Source of the DNA: Liolophura sinensis | Taxonomy: Eukaryota; Mollusca; Polyplacophora; Chitonida; Chitonidae | Assembly (NCBI RefSeq): GCF_032854445.1 | Contig: NC_088301.1 | Coordinates: 48,789,116 to 48,853,115, forward strand | DNA length: 64,000 bases | Reading direction: 5' to 3' | Part shown: one piece after another, positions 1 through 12,271 of the stretch | Position numbering within the stretch: position 1 is the first letter of the stretch | Layout: every line of letters begins with the position of its first letter | Program-made: the position numbers and the translations under genes | The notes under the pieces: model-generated | What the model was told of the DNA's origin: nothing | The model's input: the letters and a program-made list of their open reading frames with translations, nothing else | The model's database searches: none

Positions 1-189
1 ACATTATTTTCCGTTAACTCGTGAAAAGATAGCCACATCATAAAATTTGAAAAGTATAATTTCATATAGTTTTGGACTAAATTAAGTTGTCTTCTGCGAT
101 GCTTTAAGTCCCTTTCCCAAAAGGAGAATTTTTGGGGGTTAGCTCTTGATGAATGCGAACGTTTATTTGTTTTCTTCTTTTTTCTGCAG

Positions 190-494
190 CCATATACCTC
201 ATATTTGTTCTCGTGATGGGCATGATCGCAGTGTTTATGTCAGCAGTTGTGCTGTGGATATTCCATGCAAAAGCCAGACAACTTGATGAGAAACACAGAC
301 ATTTTTCCCTGGGATCCTGTTCTTCACAACATGAAGAAAACAGGACTCTCTCGAACACAGGCCATTTCCATATGGTGACAGACAGAGCCAAATACATTCA
401 ACAGGCAACCAAAATTGACAGGCTATCATTTTGGTCATTCTTGGCTCTCACTCTTGTAGGGCTCATCACTTTAATGGCTTTACTTCTGTCCTAG
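190..494 (+). CDS. Cys-loop receptor subunit copy 1, last exon only (M3, short loop, M4)
   Basis: This is the final coding exon of a receptor whose other exons lie before the window. It follows a pyrimidine-rich tract and a cag acceptor ending at 189, begins in phase 1, and ends with TAG. It encodes the third membrane helix, a short cytoplasmic loop of about 50 residues rich in His, Arg and Ser, and the fourth helix, ending in MALLLS. The exon has the same 305-base length as the last exons of the three complete genes downstream, and its protein differs from copy 2 by a single residue near the end (GLIT against GFIT). The gene is partial only because the window starts in intron 5; the exon itself is intact. 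Confidence 0.88.
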
Positions 495-1289
495 GTTATG
501 TTCTAATTGATATATGTATATGTATGGATAAATTATTATTATTTATCCTATCGATTATCATGGGCTTACGCCTATTATAAATCCCGTTGTCGTCTGTATA
601 AGGGGCGAATAACTCTGCATGACTTAACCTAACTGAGTCAGTTGGCAACTCTCACATTGTTGTCGCTGATTTGTTTTTGTTTTTTTTTTCTTTGTCTTTT
701 CGTTATATGTCGTGGTTTGTACGCAAACTTCAACCTCTGGGAATCAGAATTTCAATCTTTAATTCATTCGATAATCTTGTGTTTTATACGGTGCAATGTC
801 CTATCCATAAAATATAATTAGTGATTCATCAAAACAAAAGGCACAACCACATTTCACAGAACAAGGATTCAAAAATTTCTTTTATGACCTGTGAATTATC
901 TGAGTAACACATTCAGGCTTCTTATTCTTGACTTCTTACTATTATTTATCATCATTGTATCAGTACTACAGTTTTTCATTGATGAAGACAGTTGTTTTAC
1001 AACTAAACGAGATAAACGAGATCATTGTCAGAGTTTTCTAGCTATGCTAGGACATAGAAGTGAAGTCGTACAGCCATTGTATGGCGTGTGGTGGGAATTG
1101 TCTAGAAGGAGATCGTTTCAACATTTTCTAGCTTTGGCAGTGGTCGAGAAAGATGTCAAAGGTGCTCAGGCACTGTAATAGAATCTGATAAATCAGACAT
1201 TGTCAAAATTTTCTACCTGCTGTATTAGTCACTGATTCACGAGGTTCTAGGCAACGTTTTCCACATTTTAACAAAACTTTCACATTTTG

Positions 1290-1790
1290 AATGGGCATTG
1301 ATAACGGAGATGACAGTTTTCCAGCTACTGTAGTGGGCATTGTATAACCGAGATCAATGTCAAAGTTTTCCAGTTACTGTAGTGGGCATTGTATAACCGA
1401 GATCAATGCCAAAGTTTTCCAACTACTGTAGTGGGCATTGTATAACCGATATCAATGCCAAAGTTTTCCAGCTACTGTAGTGGGCATTGTATAACCGAGA
1501 GCAATGCCAAAGTTTCCCCATCTACTGCAGTGGACATTGTATAACCGAGATCAATACCAAAGTTTTCCAGTTACTGTACTGGGCATTGTATAACCGAGAT
1601 TATTGTCACAGTTTTCCAGTTACTGTAGTGGGTATTGTATAACCGAGATAGTTGTCACAAATTTCCGGTTACTGTACTGGGCATTGTATAACCGAGATAA
1701 TTGTCACAGTTTTCCAGTTACTGTAGTGGGTATTGTGTAACCGAGATAATTGTCACAGTTTTCTAGTTACTGAAGTGGGTACAGCATAAT
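1290..1790. repeat. 49-bp minisatellite, about 10 units
   Basis: The 49-base unit has a core like CTGTAGTGGGCATTGTATAA followed by CCGAGATCAATGCCAAAG and a TTTTCCAG segment. Units vary by single substitutions (for example ATCAATGCC against ATAATTGTC), and the left end grades into more diverged copies from about 1190. The array recurs at the same place after copies 2 and 3 with different unit numbers. Confidence 0.85.
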
Positions 1791-1879
1791 TGTCTAAAAG
1801 GTGCTTTGCTGTAGAAGAGATGATTCCCAAATTATTTTTTTTCAAAAAGCCGTAGATTCGGAGTTCAATGCCGAATACC

Positions 1880-2095
1880 TAAGGATTCAACATGGGTAAT
1901 CTTGGTACTGACTCGCTTGGCGCTCAACATAAGAGTAATGGACCAAGTACTCATTCAGCATGGTGTGACTGCGTCGTGTCTGGTGTCCTCGGAGATCCAG
2001 TAAGCCAACACTAAAAATGGTTGCTACAAGGAAACACCGTCGTGATATAACCGAAATGTTGAAAGCGACGTTAAATCCTGATCAAACAAAGCCTT
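1880..2095 (+). repeat. SINE-like interspersed repeat (mollusc type ending GCGACGTTAAATCC)
   Basis: The segment begins near CTTGGTACTGACTCGCTTGG and ends with an ACACCGTCGTGATATAACCG and GCGACGTTAAATCC stretch. The same order of blocks appears at 11300-11520 and 21335-21545, and a related 3' end (ATATGACTGAAA, then TACGACGTTAAACCC) at 40660-40860. From memory this matches a short non-autonomous repeat widespread in mollusc genomes. Assignment to a named SINE family is an inference. Confidence 0.5.
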
Positions 2096-2652
2096 TGTAG
2101 TATGATTTATAGTGGATGTCTATAAGTGAGGTCTCTATTAAAGTCTCCTGGCTAGTTTAGTTCCACATGTTCGAACTTCCATGTGGAAATCAATCACCTA
2201 CCATAAAGCTGGCAAATAAAAAAGAAAGTAAGAATGATGTGACATTTGAACCAGAAATTGAGATATCTCCATCATTATCCATGATAAAGGAGTTTCTTTT
2301 CATAATATATTCGCCATCAGAACAATCTGTTATCACAGATTTATAGATATACTATTAGGGAAAGTGTGCAGGTGTTATATGGAGTCGTTTGTACAAATGA
2401 ATTGCAAATGTATGTAGTTTATTTTATAATTAACAGTTATGCATTGGGAATTCTTGTATCGTCATATTTCAGGGTTTTTTAGTACTTTTTATTAGGTTAT
2501 TTGATTTTGATTTTCTTTGTAGTATTATTGTTAACCATGGTATTTTTCCTTTTCAAGAAAATATTTACGCCTTCAAAACTGTCTCAGGCATCTGTACTAC
2601 ACGCTGAGGTATACAATACTTTTCAGTATCCATAATATCTATCAATATCCAC

Positions 2653-2871
<219 letters not shown>

Positions 2872-2879
2872 AGAAGTAA

Positions 2880-3586
2880 TTATCTGAGTTGGAAAAACAT
2901 GAACACCACATATACGGGACAGGTCAGTATACCAAAAACAATAGAAATGTCCATGTATATTAGACCTTTAATCTCCCATTTAGAATTATATCTGATATTC
3001 CCATGACAAGTACTTCTGTGAGAATCACGTGACCAATCAGCCACTCTCTAGACCAGGTATCAATTCTGTAGGGATCCAGGAAACTTTAATAATGGATGTG
3101 CTGAATTCGGAACTGCGTACTAAATGTCAAATGGTTAGACTTATAACTGGAAATTAACATGGTGATTCGCCATTTTCTAGTCAAAAATAATACAATGTAC
3201 CGGTACATATTTCAGTATTTATGACATACATTTATTACAAACACGAGACGGGCTAACGCCAGTTAGCGAGAAACTTGATATATCCCAGTACGAACTAAAG
3301 ATATTTGCCCAGCTCTGTTGGAACAAGCGATCGGGTAGCCAGATATCCAGTATGTACACTCTGGAATCGTGCACTAATAGAAAGACGCTGTTAGTAAAGT
3401 GCGCTAGTATACCTATATGGCCCTGACGCTTTCCAAGTAAAGTAATGCCTCAGAGATGAGAACACAGTCACGTGTTCAGTGCAGGCTATTTCCGCCATAG
3501 AGGGGTCAAAAATAACACGATAGCACTGCTGGCTTCGTGGTTTCAGGAGTAGTCTTCCTGGACAAACCTCGGTGAATGCGTGAAGG
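2880..3586 (+). promoter_or_regulatory. Conserved 5' flank of receptor copy 2 (promoter and 5' UTR candidate)
   Basis: This block of about 700 bases immediately precedes the first coding exon and is recognisable before all three complete genes, including the older copy 4 (about 22370-23077), although most introns of copy 4 have diverged beyond recognition. It contains a CACGTG E-box-like site at about 3471-3476. I see no convincing TATA box. The conservation suggests promoter or 5' untranslated function, but recent conversion between copies would give the same picture. Confidence 0.4.
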
Positions 3587-3632
3587 ATGGGATCCTGTTC
3601 CTTCCGTGAACAACTGTGTTTACTTCTTGTAA
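3576..3632 (+). promoter_or_regulatory. Overlapping upstream ORF (18 codons) in receptor copy 2
   Basis: An ATG lies 11 bases before the chosen start, in another frame, and reads 18 codons to a TAA just before the exon 1 donor. Its context is weak (T at -3), while the main ATG has A at -3 and G at +4, so leaky scanning is plausible. The same upstream frame, start and stop are present in copies 3 and 4. Confidence 0.35.
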
Positions 3633-6600
3633 CAGGTAAGTCGGCAACTTCTACAAACTCAGAACTGTTTCCCCCTACAAAATTCTGATAAAAGACCTTA
3701 TAGACAAAATGTTTCTAAGGGGTTAAACATAAACCAAAAACTAAATATCCCTTGTTCTTTCATTTGAATAACTACGTACGGGAGTAGCGCTTATGAGTTA
3801 AACTGTATGTCTGGTAACGCCTCCCTGATCTCAGGCTGCTGCAGGCTTTCTTCTAAGGAAAGAATTGGTGTGGGGTTGGAAGGTGGTTATGTCGGATGTG
3901 ATCGCTCTTCCAAAGGAAAAATGGGTGGACATACATTTAAAATGATTGATATGGAAATCTCCATTTAAATTTATTTATTCATTTCATTGATCTTTACGAC
4001 ATACTTAAGACAATTTCACCTATACAACGGCTGCCGGCATTATGGTGGGAGGAAACCGGGCAAAGCTTGGTGAAAAATCTCCATTTGAAAACAGCAAAGT
4101 AAATAACATTTAAAATACCTTCCCAGTAAGCATGTATCTTATGCATTGCTTATCTTATTGTGTCATCAGCATCATGCTTGAATATGCTTTATCCCACCTG
4201 TATGTGAGTGCAGCATTCCATACCGATAATATACCATAGTTTCAATAAAACTGATGGTATTCTATAAAAATGAATAGCGAGCTCTGAAACACAATACGTG
4301 TGTCTATTTCAGGACTACTTGTATTGGCCGTTGACACTCCGACGGGTACATTTGAAGATGAAGTTCGTCTCAGACACGACTTATTTCACAACCACAGTGC
4401 TGCTATACGCCCCGTGCTCAACAAGTCCACCGTCACTGAGATAGATATGATGTATCACTTACAAAGCATTGTTGATTTGGTATGTTTGCAGATAGGTTCA
4501 TGTACTTTAAGAAATGTAAAAACAAAATTATACTTTGGATACCACTTAAACATCACTTACGTTAGAATAGTTCGAGATAATGCTAATTTTTGGTACTTCA
4601 TTGCCACTTTTCTCCCTTTTTAAAGCTTTTCTGGAATTCTCCCACGATGTTTCAGACCAACCTGTTTGTTTTTAGTTCATTTAACTACATGCATACATTT
4701 TACTTACCATAACGTCCATGAAACTGTAAGGTAATATTTGGTATACCTTTGGTTATAGGACGAAAGAAAGCAGATATTGATGACGTCAGGTTTCTTCAGT
4801 ATCGTAAGTATTCAAATCTATGAACAGCAAAATGCACAAATTTGAAAGTTCCAAAAATACATGTTTCCAGGTAAACTAATGACATCTATATAGTATGGTG
4901 TTTATGCTAAAAATAGACACCATCACAACCACCTTGAAGAAAGGCAGTGAATTTTGTACAGTACATCAAGCATGTAAGGTGTTGGATGAAAAGCGCAAAT
5001 GTTCACTCATAAAGAAGCCTCCGCACTGAAGAGGAAAAACCCTGAGAATGTAGAAAGATGGTAATGATTCATGTAGTTAGTCACTTTTGTATGATGGCCC
5101 GATGCGTGTATGTATTTTTTTATTCATGTCTTGTATATTTGCCCCAAAATAATCATCAAACAGCGATATTTGAACGACGGTGCGAGATTTAGTCGAGATC
5201 AAGTCGAGATTAGGGTGACAGCTCGAGATTCATTCGAGATTCGTGCAAATCTCGCCCCTTCGTCAGAATCTCGTCTTGTCGAGTGAACCTCGCGACCTCC
5301 TTGGAATCTCGCTCGCTCGTGATATTCTCGAGGAAATCTCCTCTCAATATCGACCAAATCTGGCAATGAACATTTAATCTTGGCTTAATCTCGTCAGACT
5401 CTCGCCTGTTTTTTAATCTCGTCAGAATGCTGCTGTCTTCACGAAATGAATAATTTTATACCCAAACTGAAATTTCATAGCAAGCGACATTCGGACGATA
5501 ACGCGATATTTGGATGAGATTTGGACGACAATGCGACATTCAGGCGACATTTAGATGACATTCAATCGAGAAGGTGTTAATATCGACCAAATCTCGCATT
5601 GTCGTCTCAGTGGTGCTTGAATCTCGACTAAATCTCGCGTTCTAGGCTAAATGTCGTCTGAATGTCACCCTGTCGCTTGCATCTCGAGCGAATCTCGCCT
5701 TCCGGCCTACCATCCGCGTCACTTCCTGAGCCACTCAAGGGTCACGTCAGCACATTCAAGATGGCTATTCCAGGCCGTTTTCCAGGGCTCTGCTCAGTTT
5801 CTTCCTACCATAATGCTAGCCTTCGTCGTATAAGTGAAATATTCTTAAGTACAGCGCAAAGCGTCGATGTCATTAATAAATTAATTAATAAATAAATAAA
5901 TGCTACTGTAAAGGATACTACTGTATTATCATTATTTGATTATTTGAAATATTGTAAATAGGAACTGCATGGTGCATTCCATTCGCTGGTTGCCCAGTGT
6001 AACGGTCTATCTTGTAGACAGCTTTTATACAGACCAGTATGTCATGTATAACATCATAGATGGCGCCAATTGTGGTATGAGATCTTTACATATTAACGGG
6101 AAAGACGTAATCGTCAGTTACTTTTGAATCACAATCTGATCGGTTAGGGTCTGTAACGCTCGTCATTTTCGAACTGTATCTAATACCGCTTAACCTTGGG
6201 CTAGGGGTCGTAAAGGTAGCCATGCTTATTACATCTGCATGGTGCCTTTATGAACAATTGCAATCAAAGCGCGACTGAGATTTGACCTTGATTAATTGTT
6301 ATTTGACCTGCAACTCATTCATGGACTACTAATTTGAACTTTGATATGGAATTCATGCCTGGAATATCAACTGTCTGCCCGGCATCATTGGAAACTGATG
6401 ACCGCTTCTCTCTTGTGTGTTACCGGCTTTATTTCCTATTTGTATAATTTCTTACATACCTTTGTCTTCCGGAGCTAGTGTTAAACGTTGTTTTAAACAC
6501 ATCCCACACACAAGCAGAGTGTATGGGTCACCATGTAGCCCCTCTGTCAGCCACAGATAGTTGGATTTGCATGCAGCTTGCCTGGTAAGAAATAGAAAGC

Positions 6601-9600
6601 CCCATCACGTGAGGTTAAGCTCATATACGTACATGCGGCCGAGAATAACCCATCTTGAAACTGCTGAAGTGACCCGTATACTGTAGAATAAAGCCTTATC
6701 TGAGATCTAGTGATAAGAGAGCGAATTTCATCGGTTAAGTGTGACCCCGCAAAGGTCCGACCATTTTTTTTAACGCACTGTAGTCGCTGCACTGATTTTA
6801 GTCTCTTTGCTAAATTTATTTTTTTCGATGAATTTTTCTGGTAGCTATGGACAGACGAAACCCTTAAGTGGGATCCAGCACGGTATGGTGGACAGAGGTT
6901 GATACTGGTAAATCCAGATGACATATGGAAGCCGGATATAACCATTATGAACGGGTGAGTTAAACTGTGCCATAGTTTTATTCAGCACTGTGCAATGTCT
7001 ATATTTGTAATTAGTTCTGGAGCTCATATCGTCCTAGTCTAGTACGGTTTCACCACAGATGATGTTAAAAGAAATTGGTAGAATGGAAATCCAAGCTGTT
7101 CCTTACAAAAATTTATCTTTTGTGAACCAAAGTAATTCATCATCAATCTCTCATTTTAATTTCTCATTGTTTCGCTGTTTGCCCCTCTAATGTATACAGT
7201 GCCATCTGTTCAGCATTTGTTAGATGTCCATGGTAACGACTACAGCATAGCGAGAAGAACGAGAGCGGCCACCACAGTGTGACAGTTGGCAAATTACCAC
7301 ATGTAACCGTGAGCAAATTGTAACGATAAAACGGAAGTTTCTACCTCTAACAATGAAAAGGAACTTTGCTAATACGATGCTGGAGATAAAGGTGAATAAG
7401 AATGAGGACGGATTCATTTAACGAGAGTCAACATTTCCAAAGATTCCAGAAAGACGCAAGAAATGTTCTAGATGTGTAAATGTGCACTGTATACAAATCG
7501 TTTATGAGACTCGAATGTGAGATCTTCTAAATGTGACGACAACACCGCATTTTGAGTAATTCAAGGCCAGCCACCTCTACTAAATTGCCAGTATCATTAT
7601 TGTACTTGTATACCTAATTCTGCTTAAGTCATGGTGACTGTTGGTTGCGTGTAATCTGATATTATTTAAGCTTTTACATGAACATTTAGAATGATATCCT
7701 AACTGAGCTAAATTGACAAGAGGCTGTCTTTCACCCATTATGTGGACCTTTCGCCAACTACCACAGTCATCGCTTCTCTGGGTTTACTCTCTATAATGTC
7801 TTTCGTACTGTAATCAAAAGATGCATTTCAGTTGCACATCGCTTGTAATTGTTCATATATCCGTCGTTGCAATAATGTTAAGCACATCATACAGCCTGTA
7901 GCCCCGGGTTGAACGAAACTAGACACAATTCGGAACAGGTATGTAAAGTTTAACTTGAAAGACTGAAACCATCACAGTATACGCATGTAATGTATGATAT
8001 AAGGCCATGCATGTATGTAGTCCTCATGTGCAGGACCCTTTGGCACATTAGATGACCCTTTTTAAAAAGTTTAATGCTGGTAGAAGCATTTAACAGGAAA
8101 CAAAAAATCGAGACATGCTAGCACTTTTACACTCGCATTAAGCAGTGCTTGAAGCGTGGCCTACATCGACACGCCAAACTATAGGAGCAGCAACATAAAT
8201 GCTCAACGAGTTAACTGAATATAAAATGGATCTTATAAATACCGCCGTTGGAAATTAATATGAAAACCATCATGAAACTATAACGCATTTGTCACGGTGA
8301 AATTCGATATGAAACACTCTGTCCTGTATATAGACTCGTATGTTCCATTTACCTCACCGGAGGAGCAGTTTGATATATGGTCTTTAGCCAGCTAATGTTC
8401 ATATAATACCCAAAAATAGCCAAGAGCGATAGAATATTAGAAAGCCTTTTATTTAGTCTTTCTGTGCTTTTCTTCATTATTACATGTTTCGTTCCAGTGC
8501 AAAGAGTTACGTTTATGCAGGAAACTTAAAGTTTCTTGTTGAGCTGAAATGGACGGGTAGAACGGATTGGTCTCCAGCCTCCATGTTCGAGACAGCCTGT
8601 CCAGTGGATGTCACTTTGTACCCTTTTGATACTCAGACTTGTGAGATCATCATAGCCTCTTGGATGTACGATCACAGGAGGGTGAAGATTGTCCCAAAGG
8701 ACACGCCAAACAACACACTCTACTTTGGCGAGAGCGGAGAATGGATCTTCAGCAGTTCCAAAGCCAAACATGATTTGGTGGAGTACAACGGCAGTAACTT
8801 CAGCATTGCTCGCATTTCTTTCACATTCCAACGACGACGAGCGTTTTACGTTATAAATGTGATTGTGCCGGTCCTGTGTCTGTCTCTGCTCAATACCTTG
8901 GTGTTTCTGGTTCCGCCAGAGTCCGGAGAGAAAATGTCCCTCTCCATTACCGTGGTTTTAGCCTACTCAGTCTTTCTCTCCATCGTCAACGCTGACATGC
9001 CTGGAACGTCAAACAGCGTGTCTTATCTAGGTAACGCAAATTCGTATACGGTTAGCAAGTCCAAAGTTTCCACAGAGTCACATTTAGCATCTATTCGCGT
9101 TCAAAGTTCAAAGTTCAAAAACGAAAGAATATTCCCCATCAACCAAACGCTACAGTTTGTCAGTCATACTGTGTAATATGTTGCTATATCGTAAAGATAA
9201 CAGCATTCCTAATAATAATTATTTATAATCCAGATTTTTAAATTCGATCGATTAGAAAACAATTTTAGTTTCAAAGGATGCCTTTGGAATAAATTTTGCT
9301 CTAAAAAGCAAAAGAAGAGCTAGAAAGACGACTAAACGTTTGAGACTAATACCTTCACCAGGACATCCCCATATTTGGGTTTCCTTGACCTGTGCAAACT
9401 CAAACGTCAGGGAATTTCTAGAATCGCATGTCTGTCACATCAACAGACATGGAGAATAACAGTGAAGTTTTTTTTATTGTACATCATTTTCCGTTAACTC
9501 TTGAAAAGATAGCCACATCATAAAATTTGAAAAGTATAATTTCATATAATTTTGGACTAAATTAAGTTGTCTTCTGCGATGCTTTAAGTCCCTTTCCCAA

Positions 9601-9979
9601 AAGGAGAATTTTTGGGGGTTAGCTTATCTTGTGATGAATGCGAACGTTTATTTGTTTTCTTCTTTTTTCTGCAGCCATATACCTCATATTTGTTCTCGTG
9701 ATGGGCATGATCGCAGTGTTTATGTCAGCAGTTGTGCTGTGGATATTCCATGCAAAAGCCAGACAACTTGATGAGAAACACAGACATTTTTCCCTGGGAT
9801 CCTGTTCTTCACAACATGAAGAAAACAGGACTCTCTCGAACACAGGCCATTTCCATATGGTGACAGACAGAGCCAAATACATTCAACAGGCAACCAAAAT
9901 TGACAGGCTATCATTTTGGTCATTCTTGGCTCTCACTCTTGTAGGGTTCATCACTTTAATGGCTTTACTTCTGTCCTAG
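3587..9979 (+). CDS. Nicotinic-receptor-like Cys-loop channel subunit, copy 2 (complete, six exons)
   Basis: Predicted exons are 3587-3635, 4313-4479, 4759-4803, 6845-6954, 8498-9030 and 9675-9979. All introns begin GT and end AG, and the frames join to a 402-residue protein. Residues 1 to about 22 form a hydrophobic signal peptide. The ligand-binding domain follows, with the family Cys-loop at C158 and C172 around a LYPFD core. M1 is near 239-262, M2 near 268-290, M3 near 300-325 and M4 near 378-402. M2 begins SGEKMS, the Glu at -1' and the 9' Leu being typical of cation channels. Loop B Trp is kept (W179, WMYD), but there is no vicinal Cys pair in loop C, Phe replaces the usual loop D Trp (F84), and loop A lacks its Tyr, so it is a non-alpha or non-cholinergic type. 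The M3-M4 loop is unusually short. Such subunits form pentameric plasma-membrane channels; the ligand is unknown. The class is certain, exon 1 less so. Confidence 0.9.
3968..4070 (-). repeat. Truncated tRNA-derived SINE in intron 1 of copy 2
   Basis: Read on the minus strand, this is the 3' part of the SINE seen in full at 33125-33370: a segment with CCCACCATAATGCCGGCAGC, then a TAAATGAATAAATAAA tail. The same insertion is present at 13369-13471 in copy 3, so it predates that duplication. Confidence 0.7.
5163..5700. repeat. Inverted, degenerate CGAGATT-rich repeat island in intron 3 of copy 2
   Basis: About 540 bases are built from short variants of CGAGATT and its complement AATCTCG, with related units such as GCGACATTCGGACGACAATG. 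The left end carries GCGAGATTTAGTCGAGAT and the right end its reverse complement, so the island is partly palindromic. It is shared with copy 3 (14582-15123) but absent from intron 3 of copy 4. No coding capacity is seen. It may be a fold-back or MITE-like element, or a decayed satellite. Confidence 0.7.
5755..5902 (+). repeat. 5'-truncated tRNA-derived SINE in intron 3 of copy 2
   Basis: It contains the SINE body (ACCATAATGCTAGCC, then CGTCGTATAAGTGAAATATT) and ends in an AATAAATAAATAAATG tail. It lies directly after the CGAGATT island. Copy 3 carries the same insertion at 15180-15330. Confidence 0.75.
6240..6400. repeat. Dispersed repeat R1 fragment in intron 3 of copy 2
   Basis: It holds the segment with CAATCAAAGCGCGACTGAG, a TTGACCT block and a CTGGAATATCAACTGTCTG block, which match in order the R1 copies at 31430-31725 and the reverse of 20700-21000. 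The identity is partial and the edges are uncertain. A second R1-like segment follows near 6690-6810. Confidence 0.4.
7225..7830. repeat. Two inverted R1-like segments in intron 4 of copy 2
   Basis: Around 7230-7330 is an antisense version of the R1 motif (GAGAGCGGCCACCACAGTGT) and around 7660-7800 a sense version (CAACTACCACAGTCATCGCT), separated by about 400 bases. The arrangement is shared with copy 3 (16645-17250). The inverted order would fit a non-autonomous DNA transposon with long terminal inverted repeats, but the arms are degenerate. Confidence 0.4.
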
Positions 9980-10774
9980 GTTATGTTCTAATTGATATAT
10001 GTATATGTATGGATAAATTATTATTATTTATCCTATGGATTATCATGGGCTTACGCCTATTATAAATCCCGTTGTCGTCTATATAAGGGGCGAATAACTC
10101 TGCATGACTTAACCTAACTGAGTCAGTTGGCAACTCTCACATTGTTGTCGCTGATTTGTTTTTTTTTTTCTTTGTCTTTTCGTTATATGTCGTGGTTTAT
10201 ACGCAAACTTCAACCTCTGGGAATCAGAATTTCAATCTTTAATTCATTCGATAATCTTGTGTTCTATACGGTGCAATGTCCTATCCATAAAATATAATTA
10301 GTGATTCATCAAAACAAAAGGCACAACCACATTTCACAGAACAAGGATTCAAAAATTTCTTTTATGACCTGTGAATTATCTGAGTAACACATTCAGGCTT
10401 CTTATTCTTGACTTCTTACTATTATTTATCATCATTGTATCAGTACTACAGTTTTTCATTGATAAAGACAGTTGTTTTACAACTAAACGAGATAAACGAG
10501 ATCATTGTCAGAGTTTTCTAGCTATGCTAGGACATAGATGTGAAGTCGTACAGCCATTGTATGGCGTGTGGTGGGAATTGTCTAGAAGGAGATCGTTTCA
10601 ATATTTTCTAGCTTTGGCAGTGGTCGAGAAAGATGTCAAAGGTGCTCAGGCACTGTAATAGAATCTGATAAATCATTGTCATTGTCAAAATTTTCTACCT
10701 GCTGTAATAGTCACTGATTCACGAGGTTCTAGGCAACGTTTTCCACATTTTAACAAAACTTTCACATTTTGAAT

Positions 10775-11222
10775 GGGCATTGATAACGGAGATGACAGTT
10801 TTCCAGCTACTGTAGTGGGCATTGTATAACCGAGATCAATGTCAAAGTTTTCCAACTACTGTAGTGGGCATTGTATAACCGAGATCAATGCCAAAGTTTT
10901 CCAACTACTGTAGTGGGCATTGTATAACCGATATCAATGCCAAAGTTTTCCAGCTACTGTAGTGGGCATTGTATAACCGAGAGCAATGCCAAAGTTTCCC
11001 CATCTACTGCAGTGGACATTGTATAACCGAGATTATTGTCACAGTTTTCCAGTTACTGTAGTGTTTACTGTATAACCGAGATAGTTGTCACAAATTTCCG
11101 GTTACTGTACTGGGCATTGTATAACCGAAAAAATTGTCACAGTTTTCCATTTACTGTAGTGGGTATTGTGTAACCGAGATAATTGTCACAGTTTTCTAGT
11201 TACTGAAGTGGGTACAGTATAA
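10775..11222. repeat. 49-bp minisatellite, about 9 units (copy 2 to 3 spacer)
   Basis: The unit and phase match those of the 1290-1790 array. At least one internal unit present in the first array is missing here, showing unit-number change since the duplication. Confidence 0.85.
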
Positions 11223-11299
11223 TTGTCTAAAAGGTGCTTTGCTGTAGAAGAGATGGTTCCCAATTTATTTTTCTCAAAAAGCGGTAGATTCGGAGTTCA

Positions 11300-11520
11300 A
11301 TGCCGAATACCTAAGGATTCAACATGGGTAATCTTGGTACTGACTCGCTTGGCGCTCAACATAAGAGTAATGGACCAAGTACTCATTCAGCATGGTGTGA
11401 CTGCGTCGTGTCTGGTGTCCTCGGAGATCCAGCAAGCCAACACTAAAAATGGTTGCTACAAGGAAACACCGTCGTGATATAACCGAAATGTTGAAAGCGA
11501 CGTTAAATACTGATCAAACA
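11300..11520 (+). repeat. SINE-like repeat, second copy
   Basis: It is the orthologous insertion of 1880-2095 within the repeat unit, with only a few substitutions. It was therefore carried along by the tandem duplication and did not insert anew. Confidence 0.5.
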
Positions 11521-12086
11521 AAGCCTTTGTAGTATGATTTATAGTGGATGTCTATAAGTGAGGTCTCTATTAAAGTCTTCTGGCTAGTTTAGTTCCACAT
11601 GTTCGAACTTCCATGTGGAAATCAATCACCTACCATAAAGCTGGCAAATAAAAAAGAAAGTAAGAATGATGTGACATTTGAACCAGAAATTGAGATATCT
11701 CCATCATTATCCATGATAAAGGAGTTTCTTTTCATAATATATTCGCCATCAGAACAATCTGTTATCACAGATTTATAGATATACTATTAGGGAAAGTGTG
11801 CAGGTGTTATATGGAGTCGTTTGTACAAATGAATTGCAAATGTATGTAGTTTATTTTATAATTAACAGTTATGCATTGGGAATTCTTGTATCGTCATATT
11901 TCAGGGGGTTTTTTAGTACTTTTTATTAGGTTATTTGATTTTGATTTTCTTTTTAGTATTATTGTTAACCATGGTATTTTTCCTTTTCAAGAAAATATTT
12001 ACGCCTTCAAAACTGTCTCAGGCATCTGTACTACACGCTGAGATATACAATACTTTTCAGTATCCATAATATATATCAATATCCAC

Positions 12087-12271
<185 letters not shown>

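Noticed and set aside
104-438. Antisense frames over receptor exon 6, also at 9619, 9720, 19038, 19139 and 30328
   Set aside because: They mirror a well-supported sense exon with correct splice sites and are kept open only by that exon's conservation.
891-1178. Open frame of 95 codons after receptor copy 1, repeated at 10371 and 19794
   Set aside because: It starts with GTG, lies in spacer DNA, resembles no known family, and the third copy is cut by a stop; it is open only because the spacer was recently duplicated.
1290-1790. CRISPR-like array
   Set aside because: The units are contiguous 49-base tandem repeats without unique spacers, in a eukaryotic genome.
8526-8831. Antisense frame over receptor exon 5, also at 17947
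   Set aside because: It is the reverse of the ligand-binding domain, has no match of its own, and the equivalent frame is not kept in copy 4.
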